From NCBI GenBank assembly GCA_937926105.1, contig CALANS010000008.1:1-56707 (forward strand): a stretch of DNA of 56,707 nt, written 5' to 3'. The DNA comes from an uncultured Actinomycetes bacterium. Lineage in GTDB: Bacteria > Actinomycetota > Actinomycetes > Mycobacteriales > Nakamurellaceae. The notes under the pieces are model-generated. The model was not told where the DNA came from. It saw only the letters and a list, made by a program, of their open reading frames with translations, and searched no databases. Shown here piece by piece: positions 44,529 through 52,934 of this stretch (the stretch's first letter is position 1; each line of letters opens with the position of its first letter). A program made the translations under genes and the position numbers.

Positions 44529-45410
44529 TCATCGATTCCCGGTTGCGTCAGTGGATTGCCGTTCGTCGTAGATTCGTGCCGCGTTCAGCCCGAGTACGTC
44601 CGCCCGGTCCGACTCGTCGAGCCAACCCAGGTAGCTCTCGATCAGCTGGCGCAACTCGAGCGCCGATCCCTCCGACGCGGGGAAGTTGGAACCCCACACG
44701 AAGCGCCGGATGCCGAAGATGTCGATGAGGCGTCGCAACACGTCATCGACATTCGCTTCCGGCTCTTGCTCGATGCGGCGGAGCATCGGTGGAGTGATTT
44801 TGAAGTGGACTCGATCGTAGGGTGCCAGCGCTGAGATCTCCGCCAGACGCGGGTAGGGTGCGCCACCCGACACGTCTGGTCTACCAGCATGATCCAGCAG
44901 CACGGTGAGCTCGGGATGCCGATCCAGGACGGCGACCAACTGCGGCGTGTTCTTCGAGTGCATTTGGATGCATACCGGTATGCGCTGATCCTGCAGGTGC
45001 CGCCAGACTCGTGCCATTCGGAGATCGGAGAGACCCTCGCCGGGCACCGGGACGGCGGTGTTGCCGTCGGCCGCGCGAATACGAACGCCACGAAATCCGC
45101 GTTCCCCGATCCAGTAGTTGATGTCGTCCAGTGCAGATTCCGCCAGGAAGTCGATCGCGCAGACGCCGACGAACCGATCCGGATAGCGGGCGATCGTGTC
45201 GGCGGCATAGCTGTTGTCGAACCCGTAGACCGTGGAGGCGTGGACCAGCACTGCACGGTCGACTCCGGCGTGATCGAGTGCTCGAACCAGGCCGTCGCCG
45301 TCGACCGGGCGAACCTGAGACCAGACGGATCGGGTCCCGCCGAGCGGGCGAGTGGGATAACGGTCGGTGTCGTCGGACAGCGCATGCGTGTGGGTGTCGA
45401 AGTAGATCAT
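44529..45410 (-). CDS. Amidohydrolase_2 family hydrolase, PDC-lactonase-like (copy 1)
   Basis: 293 residues. TIM-barrel enzyme of the Amidohydrolase_2 family (2-pyrone-4,6-dicarboxylate lactonase LigI group). IYFDTHTHALSDDTDRYPT gives the N-terminal H-x-H, RGVRIRAADGN, VLLDHAGRPDVSGG and VHFKITPP follow, and FVWGSNFPASEGSALEL ends the barrel; the usual late Asp is Asn here (GSN), as in several non-metal lactonase-like subgroups. Paralogous to 52065-52934 (shared DTH-x-H, PLGG, GFDNSY/GYDNSY and GSN motifs). Probably opens a lactone or pyrone ring. Confidence 0.82.
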   Translation of the reverse strand: MIYFDTHTHALSDDTDRYPTRPLGGTRSVWSQVRPVDGDGLVRALDHAGVDRAVLVHASTVYGFDNSYAADTIARYPDRFVGVCAIDFLAESALDDINYWIGERGFRGVRIRAADGNTAVPVPGEGLSDLRMARVWRHLQDQRIPVCIQMHSKNTPQLVAVLDRHPELTVLLDHAGRPDVSGGAPYPRLAEISALAPYDRVHFKITPPMLRRIEQEPEANVDDVLRRLIDIFGIRRFVWGSNFPASEGSALELRQLIESYLGWLDESDRADVLGLNAARIYDERQSTDATGNR

Positions 45411-45500
45411 GGCTGGGCTCCTGAGGCGATGCGGGGTGCTGAGGGTGAGGTCATGTTGCCGGGCGGCGACTGTCGGTGGTGCTCAAGCGGGAAATCAACG

Positions 45501-46391
45501 TCACCGCTCGATCCCGGTGAAATCGCTGAACAGATCGCTCGTCGTGATGTCGGTGCGGATGAGTTCCTGCTCTCGTGCATAGCGCAGGGCGGTGCCCAGC
45601 GTGGTGAGCATGGTGTCCGAGGTCCCGTACTGGATCGCGCGTGAGGCGGAGTTCGTTGCGATCGTCTCGGTGCGGGTGCCGTCGATTCCGCGACACAGCG
45701 CGCGGTAGACGGACCGGACGGCGTCTGGATCCGACTGCAGCAGCTCCCGCCGCGTCACCACAACATGATTGATCGGAACCCACTGATGATTGGCGAAGAA
45801 CCGCTCCTGCCGAGCGGCCCAGTCTGCGATGAGCGGCTGGAAGTCTTCGGAGTACTCCGTTGAGCGCCGACCCATCAGCACGGCATCGACCTGGCCGCGC
45901 GATAGAGCGTCGCCGAGTCGGCCGTCGATTCGCGTGACATTGGCTGGTTCGCGATAGGACTCCACGTGCGCCGGCTCGGTGGTGACCCAGGTGACGTCCT
46001 TGGCGGCCACGCCGTAGTCGTCCTGCAGGAAGCCCCGAACCCAGAGCCCCGTGGTCTGACTGTAGGACCGCACGCCGACCCGATGCCCCGCCAGGTCGGC
46101 GGCGCTCAATCCAGAGTCGCGCAGGGTGGAGATCGAGCGGTAATGGAAATTCCCATGCACTGCTACCGGTAACGCCACCACCGGTACGCCAGCCTCGATG
46201 GCCTGGAAGTACGTGGCGATCGCCAGTTCGCAGACGTCGTACCGGAGTTCACGGACCATCGGCAGGAATGCTCGATGGATCGGTTCGATGTCGACGAACT
46301 CGGCGTCGACGCCGTCGATCCGTTCGGCGCCGTCCAGTATCGGTGTGGTGTGGGGATAACGGCGCAACGCGATGGTGAGTTTCGTAGTCAT
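45501..46391 (-). CDS. 4,5-dihydroxyphthalate decarboxylase-family protein (paralogue 2)
   Basis: 296 residues, starting TKLTIALRRYPHTTPILDGA. Shares the family blocks YDVCELAIATYFQAIEAGVP, HRVGVRSYSQTTGLWVRGFL and DDYGVAAKDVTWV with paralogues 1 and 3, being closest to paralogue 1. No signal peptide, so cytosolic; in the known enzyme (Pht5) the fold removes a carboxyl group from 4,5-dihydroxyphthalate to give protocatechuate. Lies between the TDP enzyme and amidohydrolase copy 1, in the coxG-like to amidohydrolase transcript. Confidence 0.8.
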   Translation of the reverse strand: MTTKLTIALRRYPHTTPILDGAERIDGVDAEFVDIEPIHRAFLPMVRELRYDVCELAIATYFQAIEAGVPVVALPVAVHGNFHYRSISTLRDSGLSAADLAGHRVGVRSYSQTTGLWVRGFLQDDYGVAAKDVTWVTTEPAHVESYREPANVTRIDGRLGDALSRGQVDAVLMGRRSTEYSEDFQPLIADWAARQERFFANHQWVPINHVVVTRRELLQSDPDAVRSVYRALCRGIDGTRTETIATNSASRAIQYGTSDTMLTTLGTALRYAREQELIRTDITTSDLFSDFTGIER

Positions 46392-46452
46392 AGCGCAACC
46401 ATCCTTATTGGTGACGGTGAACCGGTTGTTCCTAGAATCCGCCGGGCCCAGG

Positions 46453-48117
46453 TCAGACGTCTTCCGCGTACCACAGGCGCCGATAGGGTGTGCTCAGCAC
46501 CTCCCGGCTGATCCGGACATCAACCACGGTCGGTCGCGGATCTGCGACGTAACTCCACACCGCATCCGCAATCTCGCTGGAGTTTCGGACGAGTACGCCT
46601 TGGCCACCCATCGCGCGGGCCACGGCCCCGAGATCGGTCGACGGAATCAGGGAGAGTTCCTCCCGCAGGCCGGCCACCTTTGACTTGTGGAACTCGGCGC
46701 CCAGGCCCTCGTCGTTCATGACGATCACCAGCAGTGGCCAGCCATACCGACACGCCGTGTCGAACTCCGCCAGGTGCATCACGAAGCTGGCATCGCCCTC
46801 GATGACCACCGTGGGCCGGTTGCCGGTGCCGACGGTCCACCCCATGGCAATGAGTGGTGCTTGGCCGATTGCGCCGAACATTCCGTAGTTGGACACGATA
46901 CGACGATGGCGGCGAAGCAGCATGGTGCCGAAGTCGGTCTGGTGCCCGCTTCCGAGCACCACGGGAATCTCTCCGGGCAGTGCGCCGTCGATGGCGTTGA
47001 TGGCCTCGCGCGGATCAATACGGTCAGGATCCTGTAGGTATTCGGCAGGGTCGGACGGTGGTTCTGACAGCGTCGCGGCAACGTCAGCGGTGCGGAACTC
47101 AGACGGCGTTCGGTGGTTGGCCCGCAGTTGCGCGGCGAGTTCCTTGGCCAGCTGTTCGGTCGTCAACCGGGCGTCGCCCTCGAGGTAGTGCTCGGCGGGC
47201 CGTCCGGTCCCCGTGATGACGCTGCGCGCATGGTCGATCTGGATGAAGGTCGCCTCCGGATAGAGGTAGCCGTATTCGATCGTGTAGTGATTCAGGCTTG
47301 CACCGATGGCGACCACGCAGTCGGCATCCTGCAGCAGGCTCTGCGAGGCCTTCGACCCGTACAAGCCCGAGATGCCGGCGTGAAAGTCGGTGCGATCACT
47401 CAAGTACAGCTTCGTCTGCAGGGTGGTGGCAAGTATGCCGCCACACAGTTCCAGCAGTTCCAGGATGGCGGCATCCGCGCCGGCATCGCGGGCTCCGCGG
47501 CCAGCCAGCACGACAACCTGGCGGCTGCTGGCGATGATCTTTGCGGCCTCCACAATCTCGTGCTGCGGTGCCGCTCGAGGAGTTCGCTTGGTCAGCTCCT
47601 TCGACGGGAGATAATCGGGATCCCCCCGATAGTCGGCCTTCTGCACGTCCACCGGCGCGCTCAGCAGCACCGGTCGCCGCAGCATGCGCGCCTGGTAGAA
47701 CGCCCGTCCCGCGGCATCGCGCGCCTTGTCGGGCTGCGCGACGTGCACGAACTCGGCCTCCGTGGCATGTGCGAACCGGCGCTGGTCCAGGTATTGCACG
47801 GCCGACTCATCGCCCAGCGGGACCTCGCCGCAGAACACCACCAGGGGTGTCCCAGCTCGGCTGGCCGCCAGCAATGACGTCGCCAGCTGGGAGACGCCGG
47901 GGCCGCTGGTGGTGCTGGCCACCCCGGGGCGGCCGGTGGCTCGGGCCCACCCGTCGGCCATCCCGAGCGCGCAGCCCTCGTGGCGAACCTGGTAGAGCCG
48001 CGCGCCGCGTTCGGCGACGGCATTCATCCAGTGCATGTTCGCATCGCCCATCATGCCGAAGACGTCGCTGGCGCCCTCCTGGACGAAGCAGTCCGCGAGT
48101 GCTTCGTAGACCTTCAT
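46453..48117 (-). CDS. Thiamine-diphosphate-dependent enzyme, acetolactate synthase/2-oxoacid decarboxylase type
   Basis: 554 residues; start overlaps the ligJ stop by 4 bp (ATGA). Three-domain TDP enzyme: N-terminal Pyr domain with the activating Glu in VRHEGCALGMADGWAR and TTSGPGVSQLATSL, a central domain with LAGRGARDAGAD, and the C-terminal PP domain with the TDP/Mg motif EGDASFVMHLAEFDTA...VIVMNDEGLG. The GDG of the motif reads GDA. Members decarboxylate or ligate 2-oxo acids. In this cluster it may decarboxylate an oxo-acid product such as pyruvate or oxaloacetate, or a branched aromatic 2-oxo acid; not decidable from sequence. Confidence 0.87.
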   Translation of the reverse strand: MKVYEALADCFVQEGASDVFGMMGDANMHWMNAVAERGARLYQVRHEGCALGMADGWARATGRPGVASTTSGPGVSQLATSLLAASRAGTPLVVFCGEVPLGDESAVQYLDQRRFAHATEAEFVHVAQPDKARDAAGRAFYQARMLRRPVLLSAPVDVQKADYRGDPDYLPSKELTKRTPRAAPQHEIVEAAKIIASSRQVVVLAGRGARDAGADAAILELLELCGGILATTLQTKLYLSDRTDFHAGISGLYGSKASQSLLQDADCVVAIGASLNHYTIEYGYLYPEATFIQIDHARSVITGTGRPAEHYLEGDARLTTEQLAKELAAQLRANHRTPSEFRTADVAATLSEPPSDPAEYLQDPDRIDPREAINAIDGALPGEIPVVLGSGHQTDFGTMLLRRHRRIVSNYGMFGAIGQAPLIAMGWTVGTGNRPTVVIEGDASFVMHLAEFDTACRYGWPLLVIVMNDEGLGAEFHKSKVAGLREELSLIPSTDLGAVARAMGGQGVLVRNSSEIADAVWSYVADPRPTVVDVRISREVLSTPYRRLWYAEDV

Positions 48118-49148
48118 CGGTTGGTCACCTCAGTTGCGTCGATTCCTAGTGCCGCTGGGAGACGTCGGAAGACCTGCAGCGCATTCTGGTGGCTGATCAG
48201 GTCTCGATCGACCGCAGTCAGCTCCGTGGCATCCAGCAGGTAGCGCGTGTCGTCGTAATAGCGACCTTCGGGATTGCGGCTGCGAACAGCCCCCAGCATC
48301 TCGGAGGCGAACAGGATGTTGGTGGTGGGCACCGTGCGCACCAGCAGGTCCATGCCCGGCTGCCAGTAGACGCAGGTGTCGAAGAAAATGTTGTTGCCCA
48401 AGAGGTCCTGTAGCGGCGGTCGGCCCTTGTCCTGCAGGGCACCGTTGTACCGGCCCCAGTGGTAGGGCACCGCCCCGCCGCCGTGCGGAATGATGATGCG
48501 CAGGTCGGGGAAGCGGTCGAAGAGGTCGGACATGGCCAGTTGCATCAGCCCGGTGGTGTCGCCATTGAGGTAATGGGCGCAGGTACCGTGCACGGCCGGA
48601 TTCTGGGACATGGACGAGTGCACCATGGCCGGCACGCCGAGCTCACTGAGCTTCTCGTACAGCGGGAAGTAGTGCTCGTCCGCCAACGACGGGGACTGCC
48701 AGTAGCCGTCGGTCGGATCCGGATTGAGGTTGCAGCCCACGAAGCCGAGCTCCAGGACGCAACGCTCCAGTTCCGTCACGCAGGCGTCGATGGCGGCTCC
48801 GGGCGACTGCGGGAGCTGGCAGACCCCCACGAAGTTCTCGGGGTACAGCGCGCAGGCTCGGGCAATGACATCGTTCGCCAGCCGGCTCCACGTCGTGCTG
48901 GTCTCCAGGTCGCCGTAGTGGTGTGCCATCTTGCCGGCGATGGGCGAGAACAGCGTGACGTCGATTCCGTATTCCCGCTGGCGGCTCAACTGGCCGTTCT
49001 CCAGCGCGTCTACAAGCTCGTCGTCACTCACTCGGACGGCGGCGGCCGACAGGTGCCGCCCCAGCGCAATCTCCGCGATTTGCCGATCGCGCCAATCCTT
49101 GATGACTGCGGGCACGGTGGTGAAGTGACCGTGGCAATCGATGTACAT
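48114..49148 (-). CDS. ligJ: 4-Oxalomesaconate hydratase (LigJ type)
   Basis: 344 residues with GGAGTGAGGA before the ATG. Amidohydrolase_2 fold that closely follows Sphingobium LigJ (341 residues): YIDCHGHFTT, FVGVCQLPQSPGAAIDACV, CVLELGFVGCNLNPDP, IIIPHGGGAVPYHWGRYNGA, NNIFFDTCVYWQPGMDLL and ILFASEMLGAVRSRNP. The zinc ligands expected from LigJ (H-x-H, a mid-barrel His and the Glu of SEM) are all present. LigJ hydrates 4-oxalomesaconate to 4-carboxy-4-hydroxy-2-oxoadipate in the protocatechuate/gallate 4,5-cleavage path. This is the most secure functional call in the island. Confidence 0.88.
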   Translation of the reverse strand: MYIDCHGHFTTVPAVIKDWRDRQIAEIALGRHLSAAAVRVSDDELVDALENGQLSRQREYGIDVTLFSPIAGKMAHHYGDLETSTTWSRLANDVIARACALYPENFVGVCQLPQSPGAAIDACVTELERCVLELGFVGCNLNPDPTDGYWQSPSLADEHYFPLYEKLSELGVPAMVHSSMSQNPAVHGTCAHYLNGDTTGLMQLAMSDLFDRFPDLRIIIPHGGGAVPYHWGRYNGALQDKGRPPLQDLLGNNIFFDTCVYWQPGMDLLVRTVPTTNILFASEMLGAVRSRNPEGRYYDDTRYLLDATELTAVDRDLISHQNALQVFRRLPAALGIDATEVTNR

Positions 49149-49191
49149 TCCTCACTCCGAACATTAGGGGTCGCAGGGCAGCGCCGGGTCG

Positions 49192-50043
49192 TCAGGACCG
49201 ATTCGTCAGCGAAGCAGCACACTCCAGCACCGGGTATGTCGTCACCGGAGCGCTCATGAGAAATCGATAACCATCTGCGACCGCCGACTCAAGGTTCTGC
49301 GCCGTGACGTGGGGATGACCGACGGGGACCTCGCGCCGCTGGCACTCGGCCAGGATGCGCGCCTTGCACTCCAGCACGTCAGGATGCTCGTACTGCCGCG
49401 GCACACCGAGCTCCTGGCTCAGGTCGCCCTCGCCGATCAGCACCAGACCGATGCCCGGGACCTCGTCCAGGATGGCGGGGAGGTTGTCCACGCCCTCCAC
49501 GTCCTCGATCATGATGCCCACCAGGATCTCGCCGTCGTCGTCGAGCGACCACACACCGGCGCGCTGGTAGTACTCCTCGCGCGCCACCCCCCAGTAGCGC
49601 GCCGCGGCGACCGGGCTGTCGCCACGGATTCCCCGGGGGCCGCCGGTCTTGCGGCCGGATCCCGGGTAGCGGCACGCCGCGACGGCGTTGACTGCCTCCG
49701 CGACGCAGGTGATGTGCGGCCAGATGATGCCGTACGCCCCCAGATCGAGCGCCTGCTTCGCGTGCCACTGGGATCGTTCGCCACCGTTGGGTGGTATGCG
49801 AACCAGCGGTGTTGGTCGCGATTGCAGGGTGTCGGCCTGAAAGATCTGCTGGCGACGGAGCAGGTACTGCAGAGCGTCCCGGAGTTCGGGAACATCCCAT
49901 GGCTTGTGCTCGGCCTCGAAGACGATGCCGTCGTATGCGGTCACGCTCAGTTCTAGAGCGGCTTGGGCGGTGGGGGCGCTGAAGGTCGCAAGTCCCACCT
50001 CACCCTGCTCGAACCGTCGAGCGATCGCGTTCAACTCGGCCAT
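49192..50043 (-). CDS. HpcH/HpaI-family aldolase
   Basis: 283 residues from ATG at 50043, one base of which overlaps the previous stop (TGATG). Class II pyruvate aldolase fold: FEAEHKPWDVPELRD, PPNGGERSQWHAKQALDLGA, the metal Glu in VGIMIEDVEGVDNLPAIL and the metal Asp in LVLIGEGDLSQELG, then PVGHPHVTAQN. Family members split 4-hydroxy-2-oxo acids into pyruvate and an aldehyde, or act as lyases on related diacids. A second aldolase next to the RraA-type one suggests either a branched route or a different last step. Confidence 0.87.
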   Translation of the reverse strand: MAELNAIARRFEQGEVGLATFSAPTAQAALELSVTAYDGIVFEAEHKPWDVPELRDALQYLLRRQQIFQADTLQSRPTPLVRIPPNGGERSQWHAKQALDLGAYGIIWPHITCVAEAVNAVAACRYPGSGRKTGGPRGIRGDSPVAAARYWGVAREEYYQRAGVWSLDDDGEILVGIMIEDVEGVDNLPAILDEVPGIGLVLIGEGDLSQELGVPRQYEHPDVLECKARILAECQRREVPVGHPHVTAQNLESAVADGYRFLMSAPVTTYPVLECAASLTNRS

Positions 50044-50816
50044 CAGCGCCGTCCTTTCGGTGTGCTCTTGTCGGGGTGATGGAATCGACGAAAGAGCCAG
50101 CGGATCCCATTGCCCAGCCGTCGAAGCCATGATGGTCGTGATGCGCCTGGGTCGGCCTCGGCGGAGGTTGGGCCGGATGGCGGACGGATGTCGAGCGGCG
50201 ACGGCGCCGTGGCGGATGCTGAGGAGTGTGCCGACGCGGTGCCCCGCGCGGTCGGCGTCGGACTGGCCGGCGCCGGCCTTGCCTTGGGCGCGGCGGGCGA
50301 CTGCGCCGGGGTTGTCGTGTGTTCTACGAGTGACGGACCGGTCTGTGCGGCGCCGTGCTCGACCGGCGACTGGGTGATCCGGGAGGCCAGGTTCGCTGCG
50401 AATTCCTTCGCCATGCGTGAGACCACGACCGATGCGCCGGTGGTGATGAGCCCCGACAGCCGACCAGCGATGTTGACCTGCCCGGTGATGTTGACCGCCG
50501 ACCGGCCCGTGCCGACCGCGACGACCGCGAATGTGCCGGTTCCGTTGATGCGAGTGGAGCCCTGTTGGTCCGCGCCCCGGACCCGCATCTGACCGGTATG
50601 AGTCAGGTCGTCCGCGTCTACTTCGACCACGGTGCGGAACCGCACCCGGATGCCGCCGAATTTGATGCCGATGGTCGCGTCGTAGCCCCCGTCGTCACGG
50701 AGGTCGCCCAGCACACAACCCGTGACGCAGGACGCGACCTCCGCGGGGTCGGACACAATCGCCCACACGCGATCTGGAGATCCGTCAACCTCAACGCGCT
50801 CTTCGATATCGATCAA
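50043..50816 (-). CDS. CoxG-like SRPBCC protein with C-terminal tail
   Basis: 257 residues from TTG at 50816; GAGGT stands 5 nt upstream and no ATG/GTG is near. Residues 1-150 form the CoxG/SRPBCC domain: VEVDGSPDRVWAIVSDPAEVASCVTGC, IGIKFGGIRVRF and FAVVAVGTGRSAVNITGQV. The tail (about 165-257) is Ala/Pro/Ser-rich with a basic Trp-containing end (SWLRRLGNGIRWLFRRFHHP), possibly a membrane-binding helix. CoxG attaches CO dehydrogenase to membranes and relatives go with molybdenum hydroxylases; none is encoded here. First gene of the minus-strand transcript. Confidence 0.85.
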   Translation of the reverse strand: MIDIEERVEVDGSPDRVWAIVSDPAEVASCVTGCVLGDLRDDGGYDATIGIKFGGIRVRFRTVVEVDADDLTHTGQMRVRGADQQGSTRINGTGTFAVVAVGTGRSAVNITGQVNIAGRLSGLITTGASVVVSRMAKEFAANLASRITQSPVEHGAAQTGPSLVEHTTTPAQSPAAPKARPAPASPTPTARGTASAHSSASATAPSPLDIRPPSGPTSAEADPGASRPSWLRRLGNGIRWLFRRFHHPDKSTPKGRR

Positions 50817-50831
50817 GGACTACCTCGCATA

Positions 50832-50846
50832 GATTGTGAAACAATC
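50832..50846. promoter_or_regulatory. Putative GntR/FCD operator C (perfect palindrome)
   Basis: GATTGTGAAACAATC: 6-bp arms around a 3-bp centre, GT-N3-AC type. It lies 16 bp before the coxG-like start codon and is the best of the four sites. Confidence 0.7.
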
Positions 50847-51030
50847 AGCAGGCTAGCACGGGGATCGGAGCCTGGCTAGGGGTCCGGCCATCGTGGCGTG
50901 GACGACCAGGTAGTCCGGACCTGTCTGCTTGAACTCCCTTGTGGAAGGTCAGGCTCATGCGATCTGCTCGACGAGCAGGTCTGTCGGACTTGGAGGCAAG
51001 TCGCGCGTGTGATTGTCGAATCGTTCTGAT

Positions 51031-51043
51031 ACTGTCCAACAAT
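51031..51043. promoter_or_regulatory. Putative GntR/FCD operator D
   Basis: ACTGTCCAACAAT, GT-N3-AC type, 22 bp before the ATG of paralogue 3 and next to a GATACT box (51028-51033) that could be a -10. It would let the last gene of that operon, the GntR gene, repress itself. The 248-bp divergent region 50817-51064 holds nothing else that I can name. Confidence 0.6.
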
Positions 51044-51064
51044 GCACGAGGATGGAGAGGCAGC

Positions 51065-52039
51065 ATGAAGACCTTGTCCGTTGCATTCGGAGATTACCCC
51101 CACGTAGATCCGCTGCTGGCGAACGACGAGCAGATACCGGGCTATACCGTCGAACCCGTCACGGTGAGGCCGATCATCAGCGCGTACCGCCGCATGGTCC
51201 GGGACCTGGAATTCGACGTCTGCGAGATGGCGCCGGTCACCTACGTGATGGCCCGCGAGGCGGGAATCCCGCTGGTGGCGATACCGGTGTTCCTGAGCCG
51301 CCGATTCCATCATGCCGACATCCACTGTGGCCCGACCTCGGGTGTGCACGCCCCCAAGGACCTCGAGGGCCGGGAGGTCGGGGTCCGGGCGTTCTCGGTC
51401 AGCACCGGGGTGTGGGGCAGGGGCGTGCTGGCGGACGACTACGGGGTGGACCTGTCCAGCATCACCTGGGTGGTCGACGACGACGACCACATCGCCGGCA
51501 AGGAACCGGCGAACCAGCGGCGCGTCACGGACGGCCGTTCCCTGCAATCCCTGTTGCTGGCCGGTGAAATCGCTGCGGCGTTCGGCGGTAACGCCGGAAC
51601 CGGCAGGGCCGGTGCGCCGCGGGAGGGGTGGGCGACCGCCCAGGGCTCGACCGCAGCCGAGTCGGACCGCACCTATCCGTTGTTCCCGGATGCGTCGGCA
51701 ACTGCCCGAGACTGGTACCTGCGCACCGGCATCTGCCCGCTGCACTCCGTGGTCGTCGTCCGCACCGAATTGGTCGACGCGGACCAGGATCTGCCCAGCG
51801 CGCTCTACCGCGCGCTGCTGCAGAGCAAGCGTCGGTACCTCGCGGGCGATCCCGCGTGGTCGCGGCAGCCGAAAATGGCCGACCTGGCGCAGCAGTTGGG
51901 GGAGGACCCCGTTCCATTCGGCATCGTGCCCAACGGCAACAGCGTCGACGCCCTCGTGCGGTACAGCGCCGAACAGGGCCTGATCGCGCCGGTGGCGTCG
52001 GACGCGCTGTTCGCCCCCGGCGACTATCCCATCGGCTGA
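51065..52039 (+). CDS. 4,5-dihydroxyphthalate decarboxylase-family protein (paralogue 3)
   Basis: 324 residues, near the normal length of Pht5 (about 330). GGAGAGG is 5 nt before the ATG. KTLSVAFGDYPHVDPLLAN, FDVCEMAPVTYVMAREAGIP, the FLSRRFHHADIHCG block (His pair typical of the real decarboxylase), VGVRAFSVSTGVWGRGVL and DDYGVDLSSITWVVDDDDH are all present. It is therefore the best candidate of the three for a true 4,5-dihydroxyphthalate-type decarboxylase. No signal peptide. First gene of the plus-strand operon with amidohydrolase copy 2 and gntR. Confidence 0.85.
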   Translation: MKTLSVAFGDYPHVDPLLANDEQIPGYTVEPVTVRPIISAYRRMVRDLEFDVCEMAPVTYVMAREAGIPLVAIPVFLSRRFHHADIHCGPTSGVHAPKDLEGREVGVRAFSVSTGVWGRGVLADDYGVDLSSITWVVDDDDHIAGKEPANQRRVTDGRSLQSLLLAGEIAAAFGGNAGTGRAGAPREGWATAQGSTAAESDRTYPLFPDASATARDWYLRTGICPLHSVVVVRTELVDADQDLPSALYRALLQSKRRYLAGDPAWSRQPKMADLAQQLGEDPVPFGIVPNGNSVDALVRYSAEQGLIAPVASDALFAPGDYPIG

Positions 52040-52064
52040 CCGGTAGCAGGCAGGAGAGCCCACC

Positions 52065-52934
52065 ATGTACCAATACATCGACACCCATTGCCATGTGATT
52101 GCCGACGATGTGGAGCGGTTCCCGCAGAATCCGCTGGGCGGCAAGCAGTCCGCGTGGGCGGCGGCGCGACCCGTGACGGCCGAGCAACTCCTCGCACAGA
52201 TGGACGCGCACGGGATCGCCAGCGCCGTCCTGGTCCAGGCGACGACCAACTACGGCTACGACAACAGCTACATCATGGACTGCCTGGCGCGCTGGCCGGA
52301 TCGCTTCGCGGCGGTGGGCACCGTCGATCCCACCAAGCCGGACGCCGCGACGTGGCTCCGCGACGCGCAGGTGTCCGGTCTGGCCGGCGTCCGGCTGTTC
52401 ACCGCCGGTAGCACGCTCGCCGGGCACAACGACTCCTACGTCCGCGAGGAGTCCCGGCCCTTCTGGGAGGCCGCCGCGAGCCTGAACATCCCGGTCTGTC
52501 TGCAGTTGCGACTGGATTCCGCGCTGGACGAACTGCACACGGTGCTGGAGTCGTATCCAGGGGCCACGATCCTGCTGGACCACTGCGGGTACCCGGCCAT
52601 CGAGCAGGATGCGTCGGGGACAGCGGCGGTACTAGCCGACCTGGCACGGTTCCCGAACCTGTACCTGAAGCTGACGCACCGGAGCCTGGAGCCGCTCAGC
52701 CGGCTCGGCGACCGCGCGATCGAATTCCTGCGCCCGGTGATCGACGCGTTCACCGCCGGGCGGATCGCGTGGGGTTCCAACTGCCCGGCGGCGGAGCAGC
52801 CGATGGGTGATCTGGTAGTCCTGGTCGCAGGGGTGTTGGAACCGCTGACAGAGGACGAACGCCGCAATATCCTCAACGGGACCGCACGCCGCTTGTATCC
52901 GTCGCTCGAAGGAGCACCCGATGCCCACAGCTGA
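52065..52934 (+). CDS. Amidohydrolase_2 family hydrolase, PDC-lactonase-like (copy 2)
   Basis: 289 residues, AGGAGAG before the ATG, 25 bp after paralogue 3. QYIDTHCHVIADDVERFPQN, TNYGYDNSYIMDCLARWPDR, LAGVRLFTAGS, ILLDHCGYPAIEQD, LYLKLTHRSLEPLS and IAWGSNCPAAEQPMGDL define the family and match copy 1 (44529-45410). The late Asp is again Asn (GSN). Likely hydrolyses a lactone/pyrone made in the pathway, or a related carboxylate. Its last 14 bp overlap the gntR gene. Confidence 0.82.
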   Translation: MYQYIDTHCHVIADDVERFPQNPLGGKQSAWAAARPVTAEQLLAQMDAHGIASAVLVQATTNYGYDNSYIMDCLARWPDRFAAVGTVDPTKPDAATWLRDAQVSGLAGVRLFTAGSTLAGHNDSYVREESRPFWEAAASLNIPVCLQLRLDSALDELHTVLESYPGATILLDHCGYPAIEQDASGTAAVLADLARFPNLYLKLTHRSLEPLSRLGDRAIEFLRPVIDAFTAGRIAWGSNCPAAEQPMGDLVVLVAGVLEPLTEDERRNILNGTARRLYPSLEGAPDAHS

